Source: Flavobacterium sp. DG2-3
GTDB lineage: Bacteria > Bacteroidota > Bacteroidia > Flavobacteriales > Flavobacteriaceae
Assembly (NCBI RefSeq): GCF_030730925.1
Contig: NZ_JAVAMB010000009.1
Location: 124,001-188,000 of the forward strand
DNA length: 64,000 nucleotides
Reading direction: 5' to 3'
This document shows, piece after piece, positions 9,656-20,019 of this stretch. A model generated the notes under the pieces. It saw nothing but the letters and a program-made list of their open reading frames with translations. It was not told the DNA's origin and did not search any database. A program made the position numbers and the translations under genes. Position 1 is the stretch's first letter; each line of letters starts with the position of its first letter.

Positions 9656-12600
9656 ATGAAACCAAAGTTTAACGGATTTTTAGTGCTTTTTATAGTACTA
9701 ATCGCGCAACTAACCTTTGCGCAAGAACGAACTGTCTCGGGAACTGTGACCGACGATGCAGGAATGCCACTACCTGGCGTAAGTGTATTAGTCAAGGGAA
9801 CTAAAAACAGTGCTCAAACAGATTTTGATGGAAAATATTCCCTTAAGGCTTCACCAAATCAGGTATTAGTGTTCAGCTACATCGGAATGAGATCTCAAGA
9901 GGTAACTGCAAGTTCAACTCAAATCAATACTAAACTTTCAGGAGACACAATGCAACTGGAAGGTGTTGTAGTAACAGCTCTTGGACTTTCGAGAGAAAAA
10001 AAATCTCTAGGATACGCAACGCAAGAAGTAAAAGGAGAAAATTTAGCAGCTGTTAAAAGTGACAACTTCGTAAATGCAATCTCAGGAAAAGTTTCTGGTG
10101 TACAAGTCAAAAGAACTACAAATTTTGGGGGTTCGACAAATATTGTAATTAGAGGAAATTCATCGTTAACAGGAAACAACCAAGCCTTGTTTGTTATTGA
10201 TGGAGTTCCGGTAAGCAACAATAATTCGAACTCAAGAGATCAGGAGCAATCTGGATCTGGTTACGATTATGGAAGTGCAGCTTCTGATATAAATCCAGAA
10301 GACATCGAGTCTATAAACGTACTTAAAGGATCCGCCGCAAGTGCCTTGTATGGCTCAAGAGCCGCAAATGGTGTTGTAGTAATTACAACCAAAAAAGGAA
10401 ACAAAAAAGCGAAAGGCTTTTCTATTACCGTTAACTCAGGTATTACTACCGGTTCAGTTGACAAAAGCACATTTATAAAATATCAAAACCAATATGGCGG
10501 TGGTTATGGTCCTTATTATGGACCAGACGAAGATTCTTATCTAGATCGTCAAGACATTAATGGCGACGGTGTTCTTGATTATGTTACTCCACTAACAGAG
10601 GACGCCTCTTATGGAGCAAGATTTGATCCTAGTTTAATGGTCTATCAATGGGATGCATTTTACCCAGAATCTCCAAACTACATGAAAGCCACACCTTGGA
10701 CGGCAGCAAAAAACGGACCTATTACCTTTTTTGAGAAACCAGTAGCGCTAACAAATGCTATCTCTATAGATAAAGGTCTTGAAAATGGATATTTAAGATT
10801 GGGAATAAACAATCTTGACCAGCAAGGTCTTTTACCAAATAGTACATTAAAAAGAAATACAATAACGTTAAACGCTTCAACATTAATCAACGACAGACTG
10901 ACTGTTGCAGGTTACGGAAACTTTACCAGAACAAGTACTATTGGTAGAAATAACACAGGTTATAATGATAATATTGCTGGGAATTTTAGACAATGGTGGC
11001 AAACTAACGTTGACATAAAAGGACTTAGACAAGCTTACGAACTAACAGGAAGAAATGTATCTTGGAATCCAAATTCAACTACAAATCCTACTCCGATTTT
11101 CTGGGACAATCCATATTTCCAGCGTTATGAAAATTACGAATCTGACAGCAGAAACAGATTTATTGGTAATGTCTCTTTAAATTACAAAATTACAGACTGG
11201 TTAGATGCTTACGGCAGAATGTCTGTTGATACTTATGATGAACTACAAGAAGAAAGAAGAGCTGTAGGAAGTGTACCTTCAAATTTCGGAATCGGAACTG
11301 GCGGTGGTGACGGAAGTACAAATAGAAGTCCTGCTCCATCAGGATATTCTAGAAAAAATATTGGATTTAGCGAATACAATTATGACTTCATGTTAAACTA
11401 TAATGTAGATTTAACAACAAAACTTAACTTAAAAGGAGTTGCCGGTGTAAACATAAGAAGAAGCTACTACAACTCTATATGGGCCGCAACAAATGGAGGA
11501 CTTGCAATTGCAGGTTTATATTCCTTACAAAATACGGCTGCTCCAATGCTAGCTCCAATAGAAAGAGACGAATCAATCGGTGTTGACGGTCTTTATGCAA
11601 GTGCCTCTTTCGGATATGACGATTACTTATTCCTTGAAGGGACAATAAGAAGAGATCATTCTTCTACGCTACCTGAAGCTAACAGCTCTTACTACTACCC
11701 TTCTGTTTCAACCAGTTTTGTGTTTTCCAAATTTGTAAAAGCTGATTGGCTTTCTTTTGGTAAAGTAAGACTTAATTATGCAGAAGTTGGAAATAGCCCA
11801 GGTTTTGACAGAATCTTGGATACCTATGCAGTAAATACAGCTTTTGGAGCTTCATCTGCATCTGTAAAAGACACTAAAAACAATCCAAACTTAAAACCAG
11901 AGCGTACTAAGAGTTATGAAGCGGGTGTAGAGTTATCATTTTTCAAAAAGAGATTAGGACTTGACGTTTCTTATTACAAATCTAATTCAATAGACCAAAT
12001 CATACCTTTAAGATTAACTTCTTCAACTGGTTATTTATATGAATTAATTAATGCTGGAGAAATCCAAAATCAAGGAGTCGAGGTTTCATTGAACGGAACT
12101 CCTGTTAAAACGGAAAATTTTTCATGGGATATCAATTTAAACTGGGCAAGAAACAGAAATAAAGTAGTAGAACTTTTGGATGGAATTGACAATCTTCAAT
12201 TAGGTTCTTTCCAGGGAGGAGTTACTATTAATGCTCAGGTTGGCCAACCATATGGAGTTATCTACGGAACTCAATACACCTATCTAAATGGTCAAAGAGT
12301 TGTTGATCCTGATAATGGTCAATACATTAAAACTTCGACTTCTGATAATGTTATTGGAAATGCAAACCCTGAGTGGACAGGAGGTTTAAATAACAAATTT
12401 ACATACAAAAACTTCTCTTTTGAATTTTTGATTGATATGCAAAAAGGCGGACAAATCTTTTCACTAGACCGTTATTATGGACTAGCAACAGGTTTGCCTG
12501 ATGACACCGCTTTTATAAACGAACTAGGAAATCCTATAAGAGATCCTTTAACTTCTGGAAGTGACAGTGGTGGTTTTATAAATCCGGGAGTAAATCCTGA

Positions 12601-12934
12601 CGGAAGTACAAATACAACGAGAATTGAAGCCAGCCGTTTTGGAGCACAAGGATATAGAAGAGGTTTACCAGACGAAGCATTTGTTTATGATGCTAGTTAT
12701 ATCAAACTAAGACAAACTTCAATTTCATACTCTCTTAGCGAAAGGGTTTTAAAAAACACTTTTATGAACGGAGTTACATTTAGCCTTGTTGGAACAAATC
12801 TATGGATAATACATAAAAACTTACCAGATGCAGATCCAGAATCAGGACTAGGAGCAGGTAATTTACAAGGATACTCAACAGGATCATTACCATCTACAAG
12901 AGATGTAAGTTTCAACGTCAAAATCCAATTCTAA
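9656..12934 (+). CDS. SusC/RagA-family TonB-dependent outer-membrane transporter
   Basis: A 1092-residue nutrient importer of the outer membrane, driven by TonB-ExbBD and capped by its SusD partner. It has a signal peptide (residues 1-22, ending LTFAQ), a carboxypeptidase-regulatory-like domain (about 26-96, VSGTVTDDAGMPLPGVSV), a TonB-box-like LEGVVVTALG (about 101-110), a plug domain ending ANGVVVITTKKG (about 230-250) and a 22-strand-type barrel ending in Phe. The susD-like gene follows 11 bases later. No polysaccharide-degrading enzyme is nearby, so the substrate cannot be inferred. It shares its leader and first 100 residues closely with the paralog at 14711. Confidence 0.93.
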   Translation: MKPKFNGFLVLFIVLIAQLTFAQERTVSGTVTDDAGMPLPGVSVLVKGTKNSAQTDFDGKYSLKASPNQVLVFSYIGMRSQEVTASSTQINTKLSGDTMQLEGVVVTALGLSREKKSLGYATQEVKGENLAAVKSDNFVNAISGKVSGVQVKRTTNFGGSTNIVIRGNSSLTGNNQALFVIDGVPVSNNNSNSRDQEQSGSGYDYGSAASDINPEDIESINVLKGSAASALYGSRAANGVVVITTKKGNKKAKGFSITVNSGITTGSVDKSTFIKYQNQYGGGYGPYYGPDEDSYLDRQDINGDGVLDYVTPLTEDASYGARFDPSLMVYQWDAFYPESPNYMKATPWTAAKNGPITFFEKPVALTNAISIDKGLENGYLRLGINNLDQQGLLPNSTLKRNTITLNASTLINDRLTVAGYGNFTRTSTIGRNNTGYNDNIAGNFRQWWQTNVDIKGLRQAYELTGRNVSWNPNSTTNPTPIFWDNPYFQRYENYESDSRNRFIGNVSLNYKITDWLDAYGRMSVDTYDELQEERRAVGSVPSNFGIGTGGGDGSTNRSPAPSGYSRKNIGFSEYNYDFMLNYNVDLTTKLNLKGVAGVNIRRSYYNSIWAATNGGLAIAGLYSLQNTAAPMLAPIERDESIGVDGLYASASFGYDDYLFLEGTIRRDHSSTLPEANSSYYYPSVSTSFVFSKFVKADWLSFGKVRLNYAEVGNSPGFDRILDTYAVNTAFGASSASVKDTKNNPNLKPERTKSYEAGVELSFFKKRLGLDVSYYKSNSIDQIIPLRLTSSTGYLYELINAGEIQNQGVEVSLNGTPVKTENFSWDINLNWARNRNKVVELLDGIDNLQLGSFQGGVTINAQVGQPYGVIYGTQYTYLNGQRVVDPDNGQYIKTSTSDNVIGNANPEWTGGLNNKFTYKNFSFEFLIDMQKGGQIFSLDRYYGLATGLPDDTAFINELGNPIRDPLTSGSDSGGFINPGVNPDGSTNTTRIEASRFGAQGYRRGLPDEAFVYDASYIKLRQTSISYSLSERVLKNTFMNGVTFSLVGTNLWIIHKNLPDADPESGLGAGNLQGYSTGSLPSTRDVSFNVKIQF

Positions 12935-12945
12935 AACAAGAAATC

Positions 12946-14406
12946 ATGAAAAAAATATTCTTACTTCTATTCACCACAGCTCTGTTGATCTCATGCTCTG
13001 ATGACATAGAAAATTTAAACACAAACGTAAAAGATCCGTCAGTCGTTCCTGGCGAAGCTTTATTTACAAGTGCTCAAAAAAGTTTAGTAGATCAAATGAT
13101 GAGCACAAATGTTAATGACAATGTATTTAGATTATTAAATCAATATTGGACAGAAACAGTGTATACAGACGAAAGCAATTATGATTTAGTTACAAGAACT
13201 ATTCCTGAACAACACTGGCAATATTTATATAAAGACGTGTTGAAGGATTTAGATCAAAGTGCCATAAACATCAATAATACTCCGGTACCTGTTACAGAAA
13301 ATCCTTTAAACAAACCTAATAAACTTGCTATCATTGAAGTTTTAAATGTTTACACCTATGCAATATTAGTGGAGACTTTTGGAAACGTTCCATATTCTCA
13401 AGCATTAAATCTGCAATATAAAACTCCAAAATACGATGACGGTTTAACTATTTATAAAGATTTAATTTCGAGATTAAATAAAGCAATCGCAAATCTTAAT
13501 CCTGCTGGAGCAAGTTTTGGAGACAATGATCGTATTTACAATGGTGATGTATCAAAATGGATAAAATTTGCAAATACTTTAAAATTACGATTAGGAATTA
13601 CTATTTCTGATATTCCTTCAGAAGCTGCTTTAGCACAAGCAACTGTAGCTAGTGCCGCGCCAAATGTTTTTACTTCTAATCTTGATAATGCAGATTTAAA
13701 GTATTTAACCGCAACACCAAATACAAATCCGCTTTATGTTGATCTTGTTGCAAGTGGACGTTCAGATTTTGTACCTGCCAATACATTGGTTGACAAAATG
13801 AATGAATTGAACGATCCTAGAAGAGCTAAATATTTTGACAATAACTTAGATGACCCTTCTACTCCAGAAGTAGAATACGTTGGAGGAACATATGGAGCAA
13901 GTAATACATTTTCAAATTATACTCATATCACTCCAACAATTCAAGTTCCAGATTATCCTGGAACAATACTAGATTATGCAGGAGCAGAATTTTTACTAGC
14001 TGAAGCTGCGGAAAGATCATTATATGGAACACCTGCAGACGCGGAGACACATTATAATGCTGCCATCACCGCTTCTATATTGGACTGGGGCGGCACACAA
14101 GCAGATGCAACTACCTATCTTGCAACTTCAGAGGTCGCATATGCAACAGCGACAGGAAATTGGAGAGAAAAAATTGGGCATCAAGCTTGGATCGCATACT
14201 ATAACAATCCGTTTGAAGGATGGTCAACCTATAGGAGATTAGACTATCCAGTTTTGGTAGCGCCAGCAGATGCAGTTTCTGATGTTCCGCAACGATATAC
14301 TTATCCTATTATTGAACAATCGTTAAACAAAAGTAGTTATACAGAAGCCAGTCAAGCAATTGGTGGAGATGCTGTTGAAACTAAATTATTTTGGGATAAA
14401 TTTTAA
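12946..14406 (+). CDS. SusD/RagB-family lipoprotein (SusD-like_2 type)
   Basis: Surface lipoprotein expected to form the lid of the preceding SusC-type transporter. A lipobox (LLISC, Cys17) follows a short hydrophobic signal. The alpha-helical TPR-like fold is suggested by RLLNQYWTETVYTDESNYD, GDVSKWIKFANTLKLRLG (about residues 202-219) and YAGAEFLLAEAAERS (about 345-359), the pattern of the Susd/RagB PF12771-like group. It has 486 residues and ends WDKF. It is co-transcribed with the SusC gene and followed by a terminator, so the locus has just two genes. The ligand is unknown. Confidence 0.88.
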   Translation: MKKIFLLLFTTALLISCSDDIENLNTNVKDPSVVPGEALFTSAQKSLVDQMMSTNVNDNVFRLLNQYWTETVYTDESNYDLVTRTIPEQHWQYLYKDVLKDLDQSAININNTPVPVTENPLNKPNKLAIIEVLNVYTYAILVETFGNVPYSQALNLQYKTPKYDDGLTIYKDLISRLNKAIANLNPAGASFGDNDRIYNGDVSKWIKFANTLKLRLGITISDIPSEAALAQATVASAAPNVFTSNLDNADLKYLTATPNTNPLYVDLVASGRSDFVPANTLVDKMNELNDPRRAKYFDNNLDDPSTPEVEYVGGTYGASNTFSNYTHITPTIQVPDYPGTILDYAGAEFLLAEAAERSLYGTPADAETHYNAAITASILDWGGTQADATTYLATSEVAYATATGNWREKIGHQAWIAYYNNPFEGWSTYRRLDYPVLVAPADAVSDVPQRYTYPIIEQSLNKSSYTEASQAIGGDAVETKLFWDKF

Positions 14407-14428
14407 GAAAACAACTTTTTAACAAATA

Positions 14429-14455
14429 AGCCACTCAATTTTGGGTGGCTTTTTC
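14429..14455 (+). terminator. Rho-independent terminator after the first SusCD pair
   Basis: An 8-bp stem (AGCCACTC pairing with GGGTGGCT, one G-U pair) with loop AATTTT, followed by TTTTT. It starts 22 bases after the SusD stop codon. Confidence 0.85.
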
Positions 14456-14710
14456 TGTATAAAAGTTATAAAAAAAGGCAATTTTCTAGCATTCACTATA
14501 AAATTTAACATTTATCTTAAATAGAATATATTTCATTATTATCATAATTAGAGCAATAAACTGAGAATATTAAATCTGAACGGTTTATTTAACTATAAAA
14601 AAACAATATCCTATTGTAAAATCATAATTTAACTAAAAAAAAAGCTTTATATATTAGGAAAGTTAACAAATTATTAAGAGTTTTGCGATACTAATTCAAA
14701 ATATTTAAAA
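14456..14710 (+). promoter_or_regulatory. Spacer and leader of the second SusC gene
   Basis: AT-rich and non-coding. The last 50 bases (from about 14660) contain GTTAACAAATTATTAAGAG and GATACTAATTCAAAATA, nearly the same as the leader of the SusC gene at 9656 (9605-9650). No clear -33/-7 pair was found, so the promoter is not placed. Confidence 0.5.
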
Positions 14711-17700
14711 ATGAAACTAAAGTTCAATGGATTCTTAGTGCTTTTATTAGTACTAGTTGCGCAACTATCATTTGCGCAAGAAAGAGCTGTTTCTGGAACA
14801 GTTTCTGACAATGCAGGAATGCCTTTACCGGGTGTTAGTGTATTAGTTAAAGGAACTAAAACAGGAACACAAACTGACTTTGATGGTAAATTTTCGATCA
14901 AAGTATCACCAAGCCAAATTTTGGTATTTAGCTACATTGGGATGAAAACTCAGGAAGTAGCAGCAAGTTCTTCTACTGTAAATGTAAAAATGGCAGATGC
15001 AGGAGCACAAGAACTTGAAGGTGTAGTTGTAACTGCCTTTGGTATTAAAAGAGAGAAAAAATCTCTTGGTTACGCAACTACAACTTTAAAATCAGACGCT
15101 ATAACTCAGGTAGTTAACACTAACCCTTTTGAAACTCTTTCTGGTAAAATTGCTGGGGTGGACATCACTGCACCATCACAACCAGGAGCTGCTACAAAAG
15201 TGATCATTCGTGGTTTGAATACAATTACAGGTAACTCAGGACCTCTTTACATTGTTGATGGATCTCCAATCAACAACACTTCGACTGGTACAGGTAATAG
15301 TGGAGTTGCTACTTCAACTAGATCATATGATTCAGGTAATGGTATTAGTGATCTTGATCCAAACAACATCGAAAGCATGACTGTACTTAAAGGAGCTGCT
15401 GCTTCTGCGTTATACGGTTCAAGAGCTGGAGGTGGTGTAATCATCATTACAACTAAAAAAGGAAAAGCAAACTCAGGTATTAAAGTAGACATGTTAGCTT
15501 CAACTGAATTAAGTGAAGTTGCAAGAGTTCCTCATTTACAAAACCAATTTGGTCAAGGATGGAATGGAGCTGGATATACAGGAAACGGACCGAGTAACGA
15601 AAATGGTTCTTGGGGACCTGCCTTCAACGGACAAGTTAGACCATGGGGAACTGTTTACGAAAACAGCCAACAAATTAAACCTTATGTAGGTTTAAAAGAT
15701 AACGTTAGAGATTTCTACAATACTGGTATTTTATCTACACAATCTGTAAACCTTAGTGGTGGTGGAGATACTTCAGATTTCTCTTTAATCTTCTCTAATG
15801 TAAACAGTGATGGAGTTGTTCCAACTGATGCAGATTTATACAAAAAACAATCTATTGGATTCAATGGAGGTTTAAAAGGTAAAAGATTTACTTTAAGAAC
15901 ATCTTTAAACTATATCTACAAAGATCAAAGTGTTGTAAACACAGGTCAAGGTGATGACGCTGGAGAAGGTTCTACATTACAGCAAGATTTATTACAAATC
16001 CCTACTGACATTAGTATTGTAGACTTGAAAGATTATAAAAATAATCCATTCAACTCTCCTTCTTACTATTTCACTCCTTACGCTTCAAATCCATATTTTA
16101 CTGTTAACGAAAATAGCACTAAAATTTACGGAAATAACATTTTTGGAAATGCTAACTTAAGCTATAAAATTACTGACAAATTAACTGCTTCATGGCAAGT
16201 TGGAGGTAACTTTAGAACTGAAAGATTAAAAAGTCATGGAGCTATCGTAAACTACTTACCAGGAAGTCCACAAGATATTGCTGGAAGCTTAACTGTTGGT
16301 GGTGTTACAGAATCAAGATCTGAATTTTCTGAATTTGATACTTTCTTCAACTTAAACTACAACACAAATTTAGGTGAAGACTGGACATTAAACCTTTTAG
16401 GAGGATTTAACTACAACAGAAGAGAAAGTGACAGATTGATCGCTTCAATCACTAACTTAGGAATACCAGGATACTACGAGTTATCTAACTCTGCTGTTAG
16501 ACCTGTTCTTACTCAAACTAATACTTTGAGAAAAACTGGTGCTGTTTACGCATCTGCGGAATTTGCTTTCAAAAACAGATATTTTGCTACAATTACAGGT
16601 AGAGAAGATGTTACATCTACATTACCAATTGGTAACAATGCATATTTCTACCCAGCATTATCTTTAGGTGCTATTGTAATCGACAACGGAAACACTTTCT
16701 TAAAATTAAGAGGTGCTGCTTCTAAAATTGCAAATGACACTAACCCATATGCTACTGAAAACTCATACGTTTCAGGATCTGCTGCTGCTAACTTTGGAAT
16801 TATCGCATCTCCAATTGGAGGAGTTAGTTTCTATGAAGCTTCTGGAAGATTAGGGAACTCTGAATTAAAACCAGAAAGTACTGTAGAGTATGAAGTTGGT
16901 GCTGAAGGATCATTCTTCAAAAACAGAATTAGTTATGATATCGCTTTGTACCACAAAACAACATCTGACTTAATCGTTAACTTACCATTAGATCCATCTA
17001 CTGGTTTTACACAAAAATCAATCAACGCTGGAGATATTGTAAACAAAGGTATTGAGCTTTCTGTTACTGCAAGTCCAATTAAAAACCAAGATTTTACTTG
17101 GAGCTTAACTTACACATTCACTAAAAACCTTAACGAAGTTACTAAATTAGCTGACGGTTTTGATAGAATTGATTTAGCAACAGCATACGGTGTTACTTTC
17201 TCAGCAGAAAAAGGACAGCCAATCGGTTCATACTATTCATTAGTAACAAAAACTACTCCAACTGGACAGCCAATTGTAAGCGCTACAACTGGTATCGATG
17301 TTAACACAACACAAGTTCAAAGAATTGGAAATGCACAACGTGATTTCGTTATGGGATTACAAAACACATTTAAATACAAAAACTTCAACTTAGGTGTATC
17401 TTTAGACTGGAAACAAGGTGGAGAAATGTATTCATACACAAAAAGATTGGCTCATTTCGTAGGGAATGGTATTGAAACAGCTTACAACGACAGAGCTCCT
17501 TTTATCGTACCAAATTCTGTTAACGAAATTGTTGCGCCTGATGGATCTGTATCATATGTAGAAAACACTACAGCAGTATCATTTGAAAATGTTGCTAACT
17601 ACTACAACACTCAAAGTAACTTAGCAATTGAAAATACACATATTGTAGATAAAAGTTTTGTAAGATTAAGAGAGATAAATTTAAACTATGATTTCCCATC

Positions 17701-17902
17701 TTCACTTAGTAAAAACATGGGGTTAAACAAAATTACAGTGGGTATCTACGGAAGAAACTTATTTATGTGGACTCCAGGTGACAACCCTTATGTTGACCCA
17801 GAGGTAAGTACTTTCGGTACTGGTGTACTATCAGAATTAGGAGAGTTTGGAGCTAACCCATCTCAAAGATCAGTAGGTGGAGTTTTAAAATTATCATTCT
17901 AA
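14711..17902 (+). CDS. SusC/RagA-family TonB-dependent transporter, probably highly expressed
   Basis: A 1063-residue paralog of the protein at 9656. It has a signal peptide (1-22, ending LSFAQ), a carboxypeptidase-regulatory-like domain (VSGTVSDNAGMPLPGVSV), a TonB-box-like LEGVVVTAFG, a plug ending [12 protein letters not shown] and a beta-barrel ending in Phe. Its codon choice (many AAC, TAC, TTC, GCT) is closer to the ribosomal genes of this window than to the first SusC gene, which suggests high expression. It heads a four-gene operon with SusD (16-base gap) and two small lipoproteins. The substrate is unknown; no glycosidase or peptidase is in the operon. Confidence 0.93.
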   Translation: MKLKFNGFLVLLLVLVAQLSFAQERAVSGTVSDNAGMPLPGVSVLVKGTKTGTQTDFDGKFSIKVSPSQILVFSYIGMKTQEVAASSSTVNVKMADAGAQELEGVVVTAFGIKREKKSLGYATTTLKSDAITQVVNTNPFETLSGKIAGVDITAPSQPGAATKVIIRGLNTITGNSGPLYIVDGSPINNTSTGTGNSGVATSTRSYDSGNGISDLDPNNIESMTVLKGAAASALYGSRAGGGVIIITTKKGKANSGIKVDMLASTELSEVARVPHLQNQFGQGWNGAGYTGNGPSNENGSWGPAFNGQVRPWGTVYENSQQIKPYVGLKDNVRDFYNTGILSTQSVNLSGGGDTSDFSLIFSNVNSDGVVPTDADLYKKQSIGFNGGLKGKRFTLRTSLNYIYKDQSVVNTGQGDDAGEGSTLQQDLLQIPTDISIVDLKDYKNNPFNSPSYYFTPYASNPYFTVNENSTKIYGNNIFGNANLSYKITDKLTASWQVGGNFRTERLKSHGAIVNYLPGSPQDIAGSLTVGGVTESRSEFSEFDTFFNLNYNTNLGEDWTLNLLGGFNYNRRESDRLIASITNLGIPGYYELSNSAVRPVLTQTNTLRKTGAVYASAEFAFKNRYFATITGREDVTSTLPIGNNAYFYPALSLGAIVIDNGNTFLKLRGAASKIANDTNPYATENSYVSGSAAANFGIIASPIGGVSFYEASGRLGNSELKPESTVEYEVGAEGSFFKNRISYDIALYHKTTSDLIVNLPLDPSTGFTQKSINAGDIVNKGIELSVTASPIKNQDFTWSLTYTFTKNLNEVTKLADGFDRIDLATAYGVTFSAEKGQPIGSYYSLVTKTTPTGQPIVSATTGIDVNTTQVQRIGNAQRDFVMGLQNTFKYKNFNLGVSLDWKQGGEMYSYTKRLAHFVGNGIETAYNDRAPFIVPNSVNEIVAPDGSVSYVENTTAVSFENVANYYNTQSNLAIENTHIVDKSFVRLREINLNYDFPSSLSKNMGLNKITVGIYGRNLFMWTPGDNPYVDPEVSTFGTGVLSELGEFGANPSQRSVGGVLKLSF

Positions 17903-17918
17903 AAAAAAATATAATAAA

Positions 17919-19355
17919 ATGAAAAAGATAGCAACATTAATAACAGCTCTTTTCTTACTAGTGTCATGTGATGAAACATTTGACATTAATAGAGACCCGG
18001 ATGCATTGCCTCCTGGACAAGCAAATAGCACAATACTTCCTGCTGGTATAGCAGGTCTTGCAGGTGCACAAGGATCATACTATGCTATAATTGGTGGTTT
18101 CTGGTCTCAATTTTGGACACAAAACCCAACTTCTAACCAGTACCGAGATATTGATAGCTACAGTATTGGAGCAAACAATTACGCTGCAGCGTATACTGCA
18201 ATGTACGATGCTTTAAACGATATTAGAACTGTAAAAGCTCAAGCTGAAAAAGAAGGAAACTGGAACTATTACTTAATAGCTACTGTTCTTGAGGTTGAAG
18301 GCTCTCAAGTTTTAACTGACTTATATGATGATATTCCTTATACAGAGGCTAACAATGTAAATATTTTACAGCCTAAATTTAATACAGGAAAAGAAACTTA
18401 CGACTTAATGATTGCTGATCTGAAATTAGCTTTATCTAAAGATCAAAGTTCATCTGTAGGTGATAAACCAGGTAAAGATGACTTTATTTTCAACGGTGAC
18501 ATGTCAAAATGGACTAAATTTGGAAATACTTTATTATTAAAATTACACATGAGATTAACTGCAGTTAATCCTACTCTTGCTCAGTCTGGAATCACTACTT
18601 TAATTAATTCTGGTGCAGAATTTTTAGACGTAGATGCTGCAATGACTCAATTTGAAGATGCTGCTGATAGAAGTAACCCTCTTTATGAGTCTGACAGAAG
18701 ACAATTGAACACTACTTTGAACTTAAGAGCTAGTAAAACTATGTTTTCTTACTTATCTCTTAACGCAGATCCACGTTTAGCTAAATATTATGCACAACCT
18801 GGAAACCCTAACAATCAAGGTGACTGGAACAACACTACAGTTCCAAACTTATCTTTAGTTCAATTAAGCCCATTAACACCTGTATTCTTTATTAGCAAAG
18901 AAGAAAGCAACTTTTTACAAGCTGAGGCTCTTACAAGATATTACGGCGGTGCTGGTGCAAAAGCTAAGTATGATGCTGGTGTAACTGCTGCTTTAGTAAG
19001 ATTTGGACAAACTGAAGCAACGGCCGCAGCTTTCTTAAGTGGTGCATACGCATTCCCTGCTACAGGAGTTGATGCTCAAATTGAAGCTATCATTACTCAA
19101 AAATGGATTGCAAGTTTCCCTGGAAATGGTTACGAATCTTTCTTAGAGCAAAACAGAACAGGGTTCCCAAGAGAATCTGCTGTTAAACAATCAAGCGAAG
19201 CATATATTCCTGGACAATTGGCAATTGCAGTTGAAACTAAAACTGGTAATGTGTTCCCTCGAAGAATTGTTTTACCAAACACTGTATCAACAAGAAACCC
19301 TAATGCGCCAGCTGCAAAACTAATCACTGACAAAGTTTGGTGGGACGTTAACTAA
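17919..19355 (+). CDS. SusD/RagB-family lipoprotein (SusD-like_2 type)
   Basis: A 478-residue partner of the preceding transporter. The signal ends at a lipobox (LLVSC, Cys16) followed by DETFDINRDPDALPPG, typical of mature SusD-like proteins. Other features are FWSQFWTQNPTSNQYRD, GDMSKWTKFGNTLLLKLHMR and a C-terminal SFPGNGYESFLEQNRTGFPR. It should sit on the cell surface and bind substrate before import. It is in an operon with the SusC gene and two further lipoproteins, and shares the ribosomal-like codon use of the SusC gene. Confidence 0.88.
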   Translation: MKKIATLITALFLLVSCDETFDINRDPDALPPGQANSTILPAGIAGLAGAQGSYYAIIGGFWSQFWTQNPTSNQYRDIDSYSIGANNYAAAYTAMYDALNDIRTVKAQAEKEGNWNYYLIATVLEVEGSQVLTDLYDDIPYTEANNVNILQPKFNTGKETYDLMIADLKLALSKDQSSSVGDKPGKDDFIFNGDMSKWTKFGNTLLLKLHMRLTAVNPTLAQSGITTLINSGAEFLDVDAAMTQFEDAADRSNPLYESDRRQLNTTLNLRASKTMFSYLSLNADPRLAKYYAQPGNPNNQGDWNNTTVPNLSLVQLSPLTPVFFISKEESNFLQAEALTRYYGGAGAKAKYDAGVTAALVRFGQTEATAAAFLSGAYAFPATGVDAQIEAIITQKWIASFPGNGYESFLEQNRTGFPRESAVKQSSEAYIPGQLAIAVETKTGNVFPRRIVLPNTVSTRNPNAPAAKLITDKVWWDVN

Positions 19356-19368
19356 TAAAAATTAGATC

Positions 19369-20004
19369 ATGAAAAAAATATTTATACAATTAATGGTAGT
19401 CCTTGTTTCGGGATTATTATTTACTGCTTGTGATGGTGATTCAACAGCGAATGTTTCGGAAGTTACTTACTATGCAAATTTAACAATGCATGGAGATGCA
19501 CTTGTTGTATTAACACAAGGAGAAACTTACACTGAAGAAGGTGTTGATGCTGAAGCAAATGGTCAACCTCTAGAGGTAAAAATTAGTGGTTCAGTAGACA
19601 CGAGTAAACCAACTGTTTACAAACTTAACTACTCTGCTATAAACAGTGATGGATTTCCTGCTACTGTAACACGTACAGTTGTAGTGTTAAGCAACAAACC
19701 AAGTACAATCAATTTAGAAGGTTCATTTGTTAGAGGTGCGAATGTCAATAACGTTACAAAATTAGCCGACAGAAAGTATGTTTGTGATAATGCAACAGGT
19801 TATAACGTTGCAAATGACAATCTTACCATGGAATTCTATAACATAGACGACAAACAAATCTACGCTCCTTATACTGAAAATGCTTCTAAATCAGGAATTT
19901 CTGCAGAAAGCAACATTGGAACCATCACAGATAAAAACAACTGGAAATGGGTTATCTATGCCTCATCAGTATTTGGTACGGCTGAGAGAATATTTAAACG
20001 TTAA
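19369..20004 (+). CDS. Small surface lipoprotein with Ig-like (DUF5011/Cry22-type) domain
   Basis: A 211-residue lipoprotein with a lipobox at LLFTAC (Cys21). Residues about 44-107 (from GDALVVLTQGETYTEEGVDA through TVTRTVVV) resemble the Ig-like repeat seen in Bacteroidota surface glycan- and peptide-binding lipoproteins (DUF5011/DUF5012-like). The C-terminal half is unassigned. It is the third gene of the SusCD operon (14-base gap), so it is probably an accessory binding component of the same complex. The domain assignment is from pattern memory and needs a profile search. Confidence 0.65.
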   Translation: MKKIFIQLMVVLVSGLLFTACDGDSTANVSEVTYYANLTMHGDALVVLTQGETYTEEGVDAEANGQPLEVKISGSVDTSKPTVYKLNYSAINSDGFPATVTRTVVVLSNKPSTINLEGSFVRGANVNNVTKLADRKYVCDNATGYNVANDNLTMEFYNIDDKQIYAPYTENASKSGISAESNIGTITDKNNWKWVIYASSVFGTAERIFKR

Positions 20005-20019
20005 TTAAAAAATATTAAA

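Noticed and set aside
9919..10890. Antisense frames inside the SusC genes
   Set aside because: They are shadows of the strongly conserved plus-strand coding frame with no independent evidence.
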